A stretch of DNA of 64,000 nt from Caballeronia concitans (GTDB lineage: Bacteria; Pseudomonadota; Gammaproteobacteria; Burkholderiales; Burkholderiaceae). The stretch covers positions 186,001 to 250,000 of the forward strand of contig NZ_FCNV02000006.1 of the NCBI RefSeq assembly GCF_001544615.1. Direction: 5' to 3'. The notes below the pieces were generated by a model. The model was not told the origin of the DNA and did not search any database. It saw only the letters and a list, made by a program, of their open reading frames with translations. Below, one piece after another: positions 1 through 7,565 of the stretch. Numbering within the stretch: position 1 is the stretch's first letter; every line of letters starts with the position of its first letter. The position numbers and the translations under genes were made by a program.

Positions 1-541
1 TCAGCACGGCGACGCAAATGGCGCCGAGGACCGTGAGTATCGTGTTGACGCGCGTTTGCCAGCGCGAGAACAGGATGAGCAAGAGCGGCAGGAACAGATA
101 GAAATGTTCCTCGACCGCAAGACTCCATGTCTGCGCCACCGACGAGCCGAAGTAGTTCTGCATGTGCGTGAGGTTCTGCACGAGGAACGTATCGGTCGGA
201 TGACGCCCCACGATCACATGAAACAGAATGAGCGCGTAGTACGCCGGCCATATCTTGAAGATACGGCGCACGATAAAGCGCCCGGCATCGATACGCCCTT
301 CCTGCGCGTATTGCCTGAGCAGCAAGCCGCCGACAAGAAAGCCGCTTAGCGTGAAGAACAGATTCACGCCTTCGTGGCCGAAGTTCTTGAGCGGATACTC
401 GATGGCGGCAATGAAGGCGCTGCCGGTCGGATACGAATGGAAGTGAAACCCCATCACTGCGATGATGGCAAGTCCCCGGATGAAATCGAGCTCAATCGAT
501 CGATTGGGTCCTGGCATGCGTGTCACGCCGAAAAGGCTCAT
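1..541 (-). CDS. acyltransferase 3 family protein (partial, cut by window edge)
   Basis: The minus strand is open from an ATG at 541 to the window edge, giving 180 residues of the N-terminal part. It begins MSLFGVTRMPGPNRSIELDF and then reads IRGLAIIAVMGFHFHS, the first membrane helix with the family's conserved catalytic-type His. GVNLFFTLSGFLVGG follows, the classic second signature of the OafA/NodX/YrhL acyltransferase 3 family, then RRIFKIWPAYY and QTWSLAVEEHFYLFLP. Members are polytopic inner-membrane proteins that O-acylate sugars of surface polysaccharides or lipids. Being divergent from the Wzy-like gene at 996, it is a good candidate for decorating the EPS (inference). No stop or frameshift is visible; the C-terminal half lies outside the window. 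Confidence 0.9.
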   Translation of the reverse strand, partial: MSLFGVTRMPGPNRSIELDFIRGLAIIAVMGFHFHSYPTGSAFIAAIEYPLKNFGHEGVNLFFTLSGFLVGGLLLRQYAQEGRIDAGRFIVRRIFKIWPAYYALILFHVIVGRHPTDTFLVQNLTHMQNYFGSSVAQTWSLAVEEHFYLFLPLLLILFSRWQTRVNTILTVLGAICVAVL

Positions 542-995
542 GGCCTTCCCCCTGTCTGCGAAGGTCTTGTTTATGTTGGATGCCTCGCCGCCCGGGTTCC
601 TCATATCGGCGCACGCACGCGCATCGCTATTTGTCGTGGTCTCACGCCGGTTCTCCGGCAGTCCAATGTTCGTTGCAGACGGCTGTCGCGGTCCGCCAGA
701 ATCACGCGCCTAAACGACACCGCAACACGCGCTGTGCGGCCTTGGCAACACATGCGCGAACCGTTCGATGCGAGCGTGGTGAGGCGCACATGGCCATCCG
801 TCGATTCGCGCCGAAGGCTAGTCGCTAAACGCCGCCGCTTTCGCGAGCGCTTTTGGCCGCTGATATATTCGACTCACAAATACGGGGTACCCGGGGACCA
901 TCGCACGAGCTTCAGCCGAAGCTCACGACACGCGAATCCAGGCTTCCAGGGCACGCAGCGGCATCACACCGCGACGCCATCTAAAAGAGAACGCC
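542..995. other. divergent intergenic region, 454 bp
   Basis: This gap separates the minus-strand acyltransferase from the plus-strand polymerase, so it should hold promoters for both. Open frames across it are short or have no recognisable product. The plus-strand gene has a usable ribosome-binding site (AAGAGAACGCC-ATG) just before 996. No repeat or RNA gene was recognised. Confidence 0.5.
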
Positions 996-2459
996 ATGCG
1001 CAACAAGTTCGCCGTCGTCTGGATCTGGCTTTTTCTGCTTCCGCTCGCATTCGACTTCAAGGCCGCGGAAACCGCCAGCAAGGCCATTCAGATTCTGCTC
1101 ACCGTGCCCGCCATGGGCGCGGCCGTCGCGCTATTGATGATCGCGCCGCGCTTTGCGCATCGCTCGCGCTTGCGCACGCTCGTCACATCGCTCCTTCTCA
1201 TCACGATACTCGGCAGTGCCGCGACGCAAGTGCTGCAAGGAAACGACTCGGGCAACTACATGCGCGTGATCCTGCCGTTCATGCTGATGCTGCTCGGCTA
1301 TTTCGTGGCTTGCCGTCCGTGGGATTCGCAGCGGCTCGAACAGATCGAACGCGCGATGTTCTGGTCGATGGTCGCATCGCTCGTATTCAGCTTCGCCTAT
1401 GGCATGGCGACCGGCGGCGGCCTCGAGAACGTGCGCTTTCGCATCGTGTCGGTCACGTTCCTCTGTCTGCAAGGGCTGCTGCTGCATGAGTTCGTCGTCG
1501 CGAAACGCATCACCAAGTTCACCGTGCTGCTCTTTCTTGCGACGGTCGTGATCGAGCTGCTCAGCGTCACGCGCAGTCTGCTCGTCGGCTCGCTGCTGTT
1601 GTTCGTGTTCGCGACGTGGCTCGCCGCGCCATCGCCGAAGCATCTCTTCAAGGCGGGCTTGCGCGCACTCCTGATCGCCTCGCTGCTCGGCGCGATGGTC
1701 GCCGCATCCGCTGCGTTCTTCCCGGCCGTCGCGGAACACTGGTCGCAGCGCATGTCGTTCGCGAAGGCCACGGAATCCGGCCGCGATCCGACCACCATCA
1801 CGCGTCTTGCAGAAATGAAGGACCAGTACGACCAGACGATGTCGGACACGCTCTCGGTCTTCGTCGGCAAGGGCTACGGTCACGACTATCGCTATTCGCC
1901 CGATTACCTGCCGGACCTCGCAGGCCAGTTCACGCCGAAGGACTTCTACGCGATCAAGGAATGGGCGGCGGGCCATAACTTCTGGATCTATCAGTTCTTC
2001 GCGGGCGGACTGCTGTTCGGCGTTGCGTTGCCCATTGCCTTGCTGTGGGCGCTGTATCGCGGCTCGATGGCGTATCGCTCATGGCGGCGCCGCTCGCCCG
2101 ACGCGATGTATCTGCCGGTGCTTGGCCGCGCGCTGCTCGTGGTGGCTGCGCTGCCCGCGACGTCCGTCGGCGGCAATCCGCTCGGCAATCGCTTCTCCGG
2201 CATCGTGTTCGGCGTCGCGCTCGGCCTTCTCGTCGCGGCGTTCGGACGTATCGCACACAACATGCGGATGCGCGCGGAGCATGCATCGCAACTGGCATCG
2301 TTCAAAAGGCGATATTCCGGCATGCGCCCGGACATGTATGCGCATGACGAGCCGCTGTCGGATCTGCTGCCCGCGCATGCAGCGCAAGCGCCGGGCATCG
2401 CATACGAACGTCACAATGAGCCGCCGTCGGGCGCGAGTTCGCTCGCACCGTCCGCGTGA
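996..2459 (+). CDS. O-antigen ligase/Wzy-type polysaccharide polymerase
   Basis: The 487-aa protein is almost entirely hydrophobic, with about 10-12 predicted membrane helices beginning at VVWIWLFLLPLAFDF. A large hydrophilic periplasmic loop (about residues 240-325) contains ESGRDPTTITRLAEMKDQ and GKGYGHDYRY, and GHNFWIYQFFAGG follows. Many helices, one big C-terminal-half periplasmic loop and a conserved H before an aromatic patch are typical of the Wzy_C/O-antigen ligase superfamily. In a Wzx/Wzy-dependent EPS locus such a protein polymerises lipid-linked repeat units at the periplasmic face. The cytoplasmic C-terminal tail (about 90 aa) is hydrophilic and probably disordered. The start has a good Shine-Dalgarno. 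The following glycosyltransferase begins at or just after the stop, so the two are probably co-transcribed. Ligase and polymerase cannot be separated from sequence alone. Confidence 0.85.
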   Translation: MRNKFAVVWIWLFLLPLAFDFKAAETASKAIQILLTVPAMGAAVALLMIAPRFAHRSRLRTLVTSLLLITILGSAATQVLQGNDSGNYMRVILPFMLMLLGYFVACRPWDSQRLEQIERAMFWSMVASLVFSFAYGMATGGGLENVRFRIVSVTFLCLQGLLLHEFVVAKRITKFTVLLFLATVVIELLSVTRSLLVGSLLLFVFATWLAAPSPKHLFKAGLRALLIASLLGAMVAASAAFFPAVAEHWSQRMSFAKATESGRDPTTITRLAEMKDQYDQTMSDTLSVFVGKGYGHDYRYSPDYLPDLAGQFTPKDFYAIKEWAAGHNFWIYQFFAGGLLFGVALPIALLWALYRGSMAYRSWRRRSPDAMYLPVLGRALLVVAALPATSVGGNPLGNRFSGIVFGVALGLLVAAFGRIAHNMRMRAEHASQLASFKRRYSGMRPDMYAHDEPLSDLLPAHAAQAPGIAYERHNEPPSGASSLAPSA

Positions 2460-2485
2460 AGCCAGCGAGAACGGAACGTCGCGTC

Positions 2486-3691
2486 ATGAGAATTCTGCAT
2501 CTGCTATCCACCGTCGATCCGCGTGCGGGCGGTCCCACCGAAGGCGTGCTGCAAAGCGGCCTCAGCATGCAGGCGATGGGCCATGAAATCGAAGTCGTAT
2601 CGCTCGATGCGCCGGACGCGCCCTATCTCCGCGCGTTCGGCTTGCGCCTGCATGCGCTCGGTCCGTCGCGCGGCTTCTACGGGCTATGCCCGCGCCTCGT
2701 GCCTTGGCTGCAAGAACATGCACCACGCTTCGACGCGATCATCGTCAACGGGCTGTGGCAATACCATAGCTTCGGCGCATGGAAGGCGCTGCGCGGCAGC
2801 AAGGTGCCGTATTACGTGTTTCCGCACGGCATGCTCGATCCGTGGTTCAAGCGCACGTATCCGCTCAAGCACTTGAAGAAGTGCGTGTATTGGCCGTGGG
2901 CCGAATATCGCGTGCTGCGCGATGCGAGGCGCGTGCTCTTCACGACAGAGGAAGAGCGCCTGCTCGCGCGCGAGTCGTTCAGGCTTTATCGTGCGAATGA
3001 AGAAGTGGTGTCGTTCGGCACGCGTCAGCCGCCCGCCGATTCGCCTGCGTTGCGCGATGCCTTTCTCGCGAAGTTTCCGCAGCTCCGGGCCAAGCGCGCG
3101 ATTCTCTTCCTCGGCCGCATTCACGAAAAGAAAGGATGCGACCTGCTCTTGAAAGCATTCGCCGCCGTCCGCGATATCGATCCGCGCGCGCATCTGGTCA
3201 TGGCCGGCCCCGACGATAGCGACTGGGCCGCGCAATTGCGCACGCTCGCGAAGGATCTCGGCATAGAAGACCGCACGACATGGACCGGCATGCTCACGGG
3301 CGATCTCAAGTGGGGCGCGTTCCGCACGAGCGACGTGTTCGCGTTGCCGTCGCATCAGGAGAACTTCGGCATTGCGGTCGCGGAAGCGCTGGGATCGAAG
3401 CTGCCGGTGCTCATCTCCGACAAGGTCAACATCTGGCGCGAAGTGAAGGAAGACGGCGCGGGCATCGTTGCAACCGATACGCTCGACGGCACCATCGACG
3501 CGCTATCGACCTGGCTGCGCATGGACGCACGCGCTGCCTCGGTCATGCGCGAACAAGCGCTCGATACGTTCATGCGGCGCTTTCACGTCGATGCGATGTC
3601 GAAGGACCTCGTCCGCGTGCTGCGCGATACGGCGAACACGCGCGACGACGGCATTACACGCGGCGCATTGTCCGCGTCATTCGAACGCTAA
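2486..3691 (+). CDS. GT4 family glycosyltransferase
   Basis: A GT-B glycosyltransferase of 401 aa, starting MRILHLLSTVDPRAGGPTEG, the normal N-terminal nucleotide-fold strand with a GGP loop for sugar-transferring enzymes of this kind. The C-terminal domain has FLGRIHEKKGCDLLLKAF (donor-binding strand) and the E-x7-E region SHQENFGIAVAEALGSKLPV. It would act on the cytoplasmic face to add one sugar to the undecaprenyl-linked EPS repeat unit. I prefer ATG 2486 because it is the conserved family start; an in-frame GTG at 2456 overlaps the polymerase stop (GTGA) and is the alternative. The gene abuts the convergent lipoprotein gene with no bases between the stop codons. Confidence 0.88.
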   Translation: MRILHLLSTVDPRAGGPTEGVLQSGLSMQAMGHEIEVVSLDAPDAPYLRAFGLRLHALGPSRGFYGLCPRLVPWLQEHAPRFDAIIVNGLWQYHSFGAWKALRGSKVPYYVFPHGMLDPWFKRTYPLKHLKKCVYWPWAEYRVLRDARRVLFTTEEERLLARESFRLYRANEEVVSFGTRQPPADSPALRDAFLAKFPQLRAKRAILFLGRIHEKKGCDLLLKAFAAVRDIDPRAHLVMAGPDDSDWAAQLRTLAKDLGIEDRTTWTGMLTGDLKWGAFRTSDVFALPSHQENFGIAVAEALGSKLPVLISDKVNIWREVKEDGAGIVATDTLDGTIDALSTWLRMDARAASVMREQALDTFMRRFHVDAMSKDLVRVLRDTANTRDDGITRGALSASFER

Positions 3692-4150
3692 TCAGCGGCC
3701 GGATTGAAGGAAGTTCGCGAAGCGGTTCTGCACTGCGATGATCTTGCTCGCGCAATCGTCGAAGTCGGAACCCTTCGCGCTTTCGGGGCCGTACATGCCG
3801 CGGCATTGCGCATAGAGCGAGATCGTCGCGCCATCGCCTTTCGCCACGCGCGTGGCCGAATACACGGGCTTGCCGGAGCGCGAAGGCACGTCGCTTTCGA
3901 TCGCGACGGCATCCGCGCGAATCACCGGCTGATTCGAGTTCTGCTCGATATAACGCTTCGTCAGATCCCACATCGCATTGCATTGCGCGGCATCGCGGCA
4001 CTGGACGCTCGCGCTGCGTTGCGCCGCCTCGAGCGATTGCTGCGAGCGCGCGAAACCCTGCGCTTGCTGCGCTTCCTTCTCGGCTGAAGAACAGGCCGCG
4101 AACATGAGCGGCAGGAGCGATGCAAGTGCGATGACTGTAAGCTTGTTCAC
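3692..4150 (-). CDS. hypothetical lipoprotein-like protein
   Basis: The reading frame from GTG 4150 gives 152 aa, starting with a short positive n-region, a hydrophobic stretch (IALASLLPLMFAAC) and a Cys, as in a lipoprotein signal peptide; the lipobox is imperfect (F at -3). The mature part is hydrophilic with regularly placed Cys (SVQCRDAAQCNAMWD, ISLYAQCRGMYGPES, DFDDCASKI), suggesting disulphides in the periplasm. I do not recognise a named family. It lies beyond the terminator that ends the EPS operon, so it is probably expressed separately. The upstream in-frame ATG at 4198 would place extra residues in front of the signal sequence and is less likely. Confidence 0.7.
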   Translation of the reverse strand: MNKLTVIALASLLPLMFAACSSAEKEAQQAQGFARSQQSLEAAQRSASVQCRDAAQCNAMWDLTKRYIEQNSNQPVIRADAVAIESDVPSRSGKPVYSATRVAKGDGATISLYAQCRGMYGPESAKGSDFDDCASKIIAVQNRFANFLQSGR

Positions 4151-4193
4151 GTGCGGACATTCCGAAGCAAAAGGACGGATGCCGATTATAGCC

Positions 4194-4231
4194 AGCAAAG
4201 AAAACGCCGCCGGTCTTCCGAACCGGCGGCG
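4194..4231 (-). terminator. rho-independent terminator after the EPS operon
   Basis: On the minus strand a perfect 10-bp stem (CGCCGCCGGT / ACCGGCGGCG, positions 4205-4214 and 4222-4231) with a 7-nt loop is followed directly by TTTTCTTT. It lies 25 bp after the stop of the GMC oxidoreductase gene, so it most likely ends the long minus-strand EPS transcript. Confidence 0.85.
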
Positions 4232-4255
4232 CCCCCTTCCCCAACTGCCAGGCTG

Positions 4256-5980
4256 CTACGCCAGGTCTCCTCGCATATGCATTGCAGACGCCGCCATCGG
4301 CAGCGCTTCGGCTTCTTTCTCATGACGCATCGGCTTGCCCGATGACGTGACGATGGTCGGCGCGGTATCGTCGCTCTTGATGACGCGTTGCAGATGAGCC
4401 GCCAGCCGCAAGGTCAACGCCGCGATGGTGATCGTCGGGAAATTCGCGCCGACGGTCGGGAACACCGAGCTGCCCGCCACATAGAGGTTGCTCATGCCGT
4501 GGATCTTGAGGTTGCGGTCCACCACGCCGTTCTTCGGCGAATCGTGCATGCGCGTCGTGCCCATGTGATGCCACGTGCCTTCGAGTTGCGCGGGCCACGG
4601 CTTGCCTTGCAGCGGTTCGTCGAGCGTGACGTCCGCCACGCCGCCGCGCCGCAATTCAGCCGCGAGATGCGCGACCGTGCGATCGAACGTGCGCTTGACC
4701 AGTTCGGTCACCTGCCAGTCCACCTTCACGCGATTCATGCCGAGCGCGTCTTTCTGCCCCGACAGCGTCACGCGGCTGTCGCGATTCGGCTCGGCCTCGA
4801 CGATCGTTTGAATCTTCACGTCGGTGATGAGCGGACGCGGCTGCAACAGGCGCGCAAGACCGAAGCAGGCGGTATCCACGGGGTTCGTCATCATCGTGAC
4901 GAGATCCGCCGCCATGCTGTAGCCGGGCTGATCCTTCTTGAGCATGGCCTGCTTCGCGCGAATCAGCGCTTCCGATCCCTTCGTGTTCTCGCCGCGGAAC
5001 ACCGAGTAGAACCACGAGCGCGCGTTGAGCAGCTTCTCGCGTTTCAGCACCTTTTGCGTGAGCGCGAACTGCGACGAGATGAACGTGCCGTTCGCGGAGA
5101 CCGCCTTGTTCTGATAGTGATACTTGATGTCGTAGAGCTTGTTGCGCGCCCATTCCTTCTTGAAGTGCACGCTCGCCGACATGATGCGCGGATGGTCCAT
5201 GAAATAGCGGCCGACGAGGTCGTTGCCGTTGCCGAGACCGGCCGCCTGCACCTTGTTCGACGAAAGCAGGAGCCGCGCATTCTCGATGCCGCCCGTCGCG
5301 AGCACGAACACCTTCGCGCGAATCGCGAAGCGGCGGCCCGTCAGCGTGCCGACGTCGATCTTCGTGACCGAGCGCGCGTCGCTGTCGGTGTCGATGTTCA
5401 TCGCGTTCGCATGCAGGAACACGCGCACGTTCTTCGCCGCCAGCAAGTCCTTGCGATACACCTTGCCGAAGCGCACCGGCGGGCTGAACTGCGAGATCGT
5501 GTCGCGCACGTTGCCGCTCGGGAACGGGTGACGGCGCACGTCGGACCGGTTGATCGCCGTTTCCCAATGCGCGGGATCGAAATTGTTTTCGCCCAGTTGC
5601 AGCAGCGCATGCGTGCGCTCGTAGTACGGGCGCAGTTCTTCGAGGCCGAAGGGCCAGCCGCTATCGGTCACCCAATCGCGCTTTTCGAAGTCCCACGGAT
5701 CGAGCGGACGGCACCATCCGCCCCAGCAGTTGCTGCTGCCGCCGAGAAAGCGGCTGCGGCAACCGTCCGCGAATTCGTAAGGAACCCCAACGTTTTCCCC
5801 GCGATACAGGTCGCGCGTTTCGTTGTCGGCGCGGTATCCGCCGCTTTCGAGCAGACATGCGCCGATGCCCTGCTTTTCAAGCTCCAGCGCCAGCGTGATG
5901 CCGGCGACACCCGCGCCGATAATGCAAACCGTGGTCTCGATGACTGCGCCTTCTTCAACGTTCCGGCTGTCGATGAACAT
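4256..5980 (-). CDS. GMC family oxidoreductase
   Basis: The 574-aa protein has the FAD-binding dinucleotide motif IIGAGVAGITLALELE (about residues 20-35) with an acidic strand end (LLESGG), the GMC signature GGSSNCWGGWCRPLD near residue 80, FVLATGGIENARLLLSS in the middle and the C-terminal catalytic region with GTWHHMGTTRM and GANFPTITIAALTLRLA. GMC enzymes oxidise alcohol groups of sugars or other polyols with FAD. No signal peptide is seen, so it should act in the cytoplasm. AAGGAG precedes the ATG by about 9 nt. It is the last gene of the EPS operon, immediately before a strong terminator. Oxidoreductases of this class are not standard members of EPS operons, so its substrate (nucleotide sugar, lipid-linked sugar or unrelated) is open. 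Confidence 0.92.
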   Translation of the reverse strand: MFIDSRNVEEGAVIETTVCIIGAGVAGITLALELEKQGIGACLLESGGYRADNETRDLYRGENVGVPYEFADGCRSRFLGGSSNCWGGWCRPLDPWDFEKRDWVTDSGWPFGLEELRPYYERTHALLQLGENNFDPAHWETAINRSDVRRHPFPSGNVRDTISQFSPPVRFGKVYRKDLLAAKNVRVFLHANAMNIDTDSDARSVTKIDVGTLTGRRFAIRAKVFVLATGGIENARLLLSSNKVQAAGLGNGNDLVGRYFMDHPRIMSASVHFKKEWARNKLYDIKYHYQNKAVSANGTFISSQFALTQKVLKREKLLNARSWFYSVFRGENTKGSEALIRAKQAMLKKDQPGYSMAADLVTMMTNPVDTACFGLARLLQPRPLITDVKIQTIVEAEPNRDSRVTLSGQKDALGMNRVKVDWQVTELVKRTFDRTVAHLAAELRRGGVADVTLDEPLQGKPWPAQLEGTWHHMGTTRMHDSPKNGVVDRNLKIHGMSNLYVAGSSVFPTVGANFPTITIAALTLRLAAHLQRVIKSDDTAPTIVTSSGKPMRHEKEAEALPMAASAMHMRGDLA

Positions 5981-6079
5981 TGCCCCGTGCTCCTTCTTGT
6001 TATGCCTTTAGCGATGCCGCCCTGCCGCTCGCGATGCATCGCGCTCGTGCTGCGTTGCCCATGCGTCGGGCGTCGTATG

Positions 6080-6712
6080 TCATGCGGGAAAGCGCTTCCT
6101 TAAGAACCGCACCGGATTGCCGCCGTACACGCCTTCCGCTTCCAGCGAGCGGTGCACCACCGAAAGCGGCGTGACGAGTGCCGAACGTCCGATGGTGACA
6201 CCCATCTGCACGACGCATTTGGATGTGATCCACACGCCGTCCTCGATCACGATCGGCGCGACCTGCAAATCCATGTTGCCCGCCGCATCGTGCGATCCCG
6301 TCGTCAGAAACGTGCCTTGCGAAATGCACACGTTCGAGCCGATGCGAATGTCCGCCTGGTTATAGATCCACGCATTGACGCCGAACCAGCAGTTGTCGCC
6401 GACTTCGAGATTCCACGGCGCTTTCACGCGAATGGGATGCGGCATGCGACAGTTCCTGCCGATGCGAGCGCCGAACGCCCGCAACAGCGCTACACGCACG
6501 AACGAAACCGGTATCAGCTTGTTATTGATGAAGCATGCTTCCACGAAGAACCACAGAAGCTCCATGACGAAGCCGCGCTTCGCCACGAAATTGCCCGGCC
6601 CCGCGAGCGAGAGATCGATTACACCGCCGCGCCTGACGCGCGCATCGGGCATGTGGTTGCCGCGCTCATCGCTGGCCGCGCCGATGCATCGCTCGTCGAT
6701 CGCTCTGTCCAT
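6080..6712 (-). CDS. wcaF: WcaF-like hexapeptide-repeat acetyltransferase
   Basis: A left-handed beta-helix acyltransferase of 210 aa. After a membrane-proximal helix (FVMELLWFFVEACFI) come ARIGRNCRMPHPIRVKAPWN, VGDNCWFGVNAWIYN, IGSNVCISQGTFLTTGSHD and IEDGVWITSKCVVQMGVTIG: hexapeptide turns with the catalytic-type His in the GSHD segment. This order is that of colanic-acid WcaF and related O-acetyltransferases, which use acetyl-CoA to acetylate a sugar of the lipid-linked repeat. The ATG at 6712 has a GGGGA five bases upstream; the internal ATG at 6652 is a weaker alternative. It lies between the GMC oxidoreductase and WcaI-like genes on the same strand. Confidence 0.88.
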   Translation of the reverse strand: MDRAIDERCIGAASDERGNHMPDARVRRGGVIDLSLAGPGNFVAKRGFVMELLWFFVEACFINNKLIPVSFVRVALLRAFGARIGRNCRMPHPIRVKAPWNLEVGDNCWFGVNAWIYNQADIRIGSNVCISQGTFLTTGSHDAAGNMDLQVAPIVIEDGVWITSKCVVQMGVTIGRSALVTPLSVVHRSLEAEGVYGGNPVRFLRKRFPA

Positions 6713-6727
6713 GAAATCCCCGCTCGC

Positions 6728-6782
6728 GTTGCTTATCGCTTATCGCTTGTTGCTGGTCGCTTATTGCTTATCGCTTGTTGTT
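6728..6782. repeat. short imperfect tandem repeat upstream of wcaF-like gene
   Basis: The segment reads as two imperfect copies of a unit of about 25 bp made of GCTTATC/GCTTGTTG heptamer-like words (GCTTATCGCTTATCGCTTG, then CGCTTATTGCTTATCGCTTG). It begins about 16 bp upstream of the acetyltransferase start, in its 5' leader or promoter. Confidence 0.6.
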
Positions 6783-7059
6783 CTGCGCATCGCCGGCGTT
6801 CATTGCGCCTGACCCGATACGGTGAACCGATTATCAGCGAACGCCAAAAAGCGCCATGTGCGCCATGACACGCATGGCTGCATCGGCAAGACTTTTGGCG
6901 GTCGCGGTCGGAGCCCTGCCTTAAGCTTCTTTCGTGCGCATGCAATTCATCATGCCGCGTGAAGTAGCGTACCGATGCATCCACACCGCGTCTGTATAAA
7001 GCTCAACGAAACATTAGAGAATGCATGCCGTTCACTTGCAACAAGCCACGGAGAATCCA

Positions 7060-7512
7060 ATGAAACACGAGCTGCGCGCGGCGATCATGCCGCTTGTATT
7101 GGCTGCGCTGGTCGCATCGCCCTTGGCGCATGCAGGCAATTTCTCCGATGCAGCGCTCGTCCAACAAGCGGGACCGGGCGTGCCATCGGAAATGGATCTG
7201 CTTGGCAGCCCCGACCGATACGCCGATCCCTACGGCGCGCCGGTCAACGGCAAAGGCGGCAAGCGCGGACCGATCACCAATGCGCAGACGGCGCAAGGCA
7301 TTTCGCCCACCGACAAGCTGCTCGCGAAACAGAATGGCTATGTGGATGACGCGGGCGCGGGCCCGCAAGTGCGGCGTGCCGGACGCAATGCCGACGCGAA
7401 GGCGATGATGATGCCCCAGGGCGCGGCGGCCACGCTTTATCGCACGCCGAATGGAATGAAGCCGCCGGCGGGCGCCATGCGGCAGAGGGAGATTTACAAG
7501 TCGCCGTATTGA
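7060..7512 (+). CDS. small secreted protein of unknown function
   Basis: The 150-aa product has a clear Sec signal peptide (MKHELRAAIMPLVLAALVAS then PLAHA, cleavage expected after AHA before GNFSD). The mature part of about 125 residues is polar, rich in Ala, Gly, Pro and Arg, without Cys or membrane helices, and looks largely unstructured (segments such as YGAPVNGKGGKRGP). I recognise no domain. A TATAAA box at 6995-7000 lies about 60 bp upstream. It is the only plus-strand gene inside the minus-strand EPS series, between wcaF-like and wcaI-like genes, so a role with the EPS (matrix or envelope) is plausible but only from context. Confidence 0.75.
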   Translation: MKHELRAAIMPLVLAALVASPLAHAGNFSDAALVQQAGPGVPSEMDLLGSPDRYADPYGAPVNGKGGKRGPITNAQTAQGISPTDKLLAKQNGYVDDAGAGPQVRRAGRNADAKAMMMPQGAAATLYRTPNGMKPPAGAMRQREIYKSPY

Positions 7513-7565
7513 TGCAGCATCGGCCGTTCAGCGCGCTTCGGCGCACCGAACGGCCGGCGCATCGT

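Noticed and set aside
374-1489. 371-codon plus-strand open frame over the left intergenic region
   Set aside because: It conflicts with the acyltransferase and with the well-supported polymerase; the translation is Arg/His-rich without motifs.
4388-6103. 571-codon open frame on the plus strand, antisense to the GMC oxidoreductase
   Set aside because: Arg/His/Ala-rich translation without motifs, lying exactly over a well-recognised gene; such shadows are common in GC-rich DNA.
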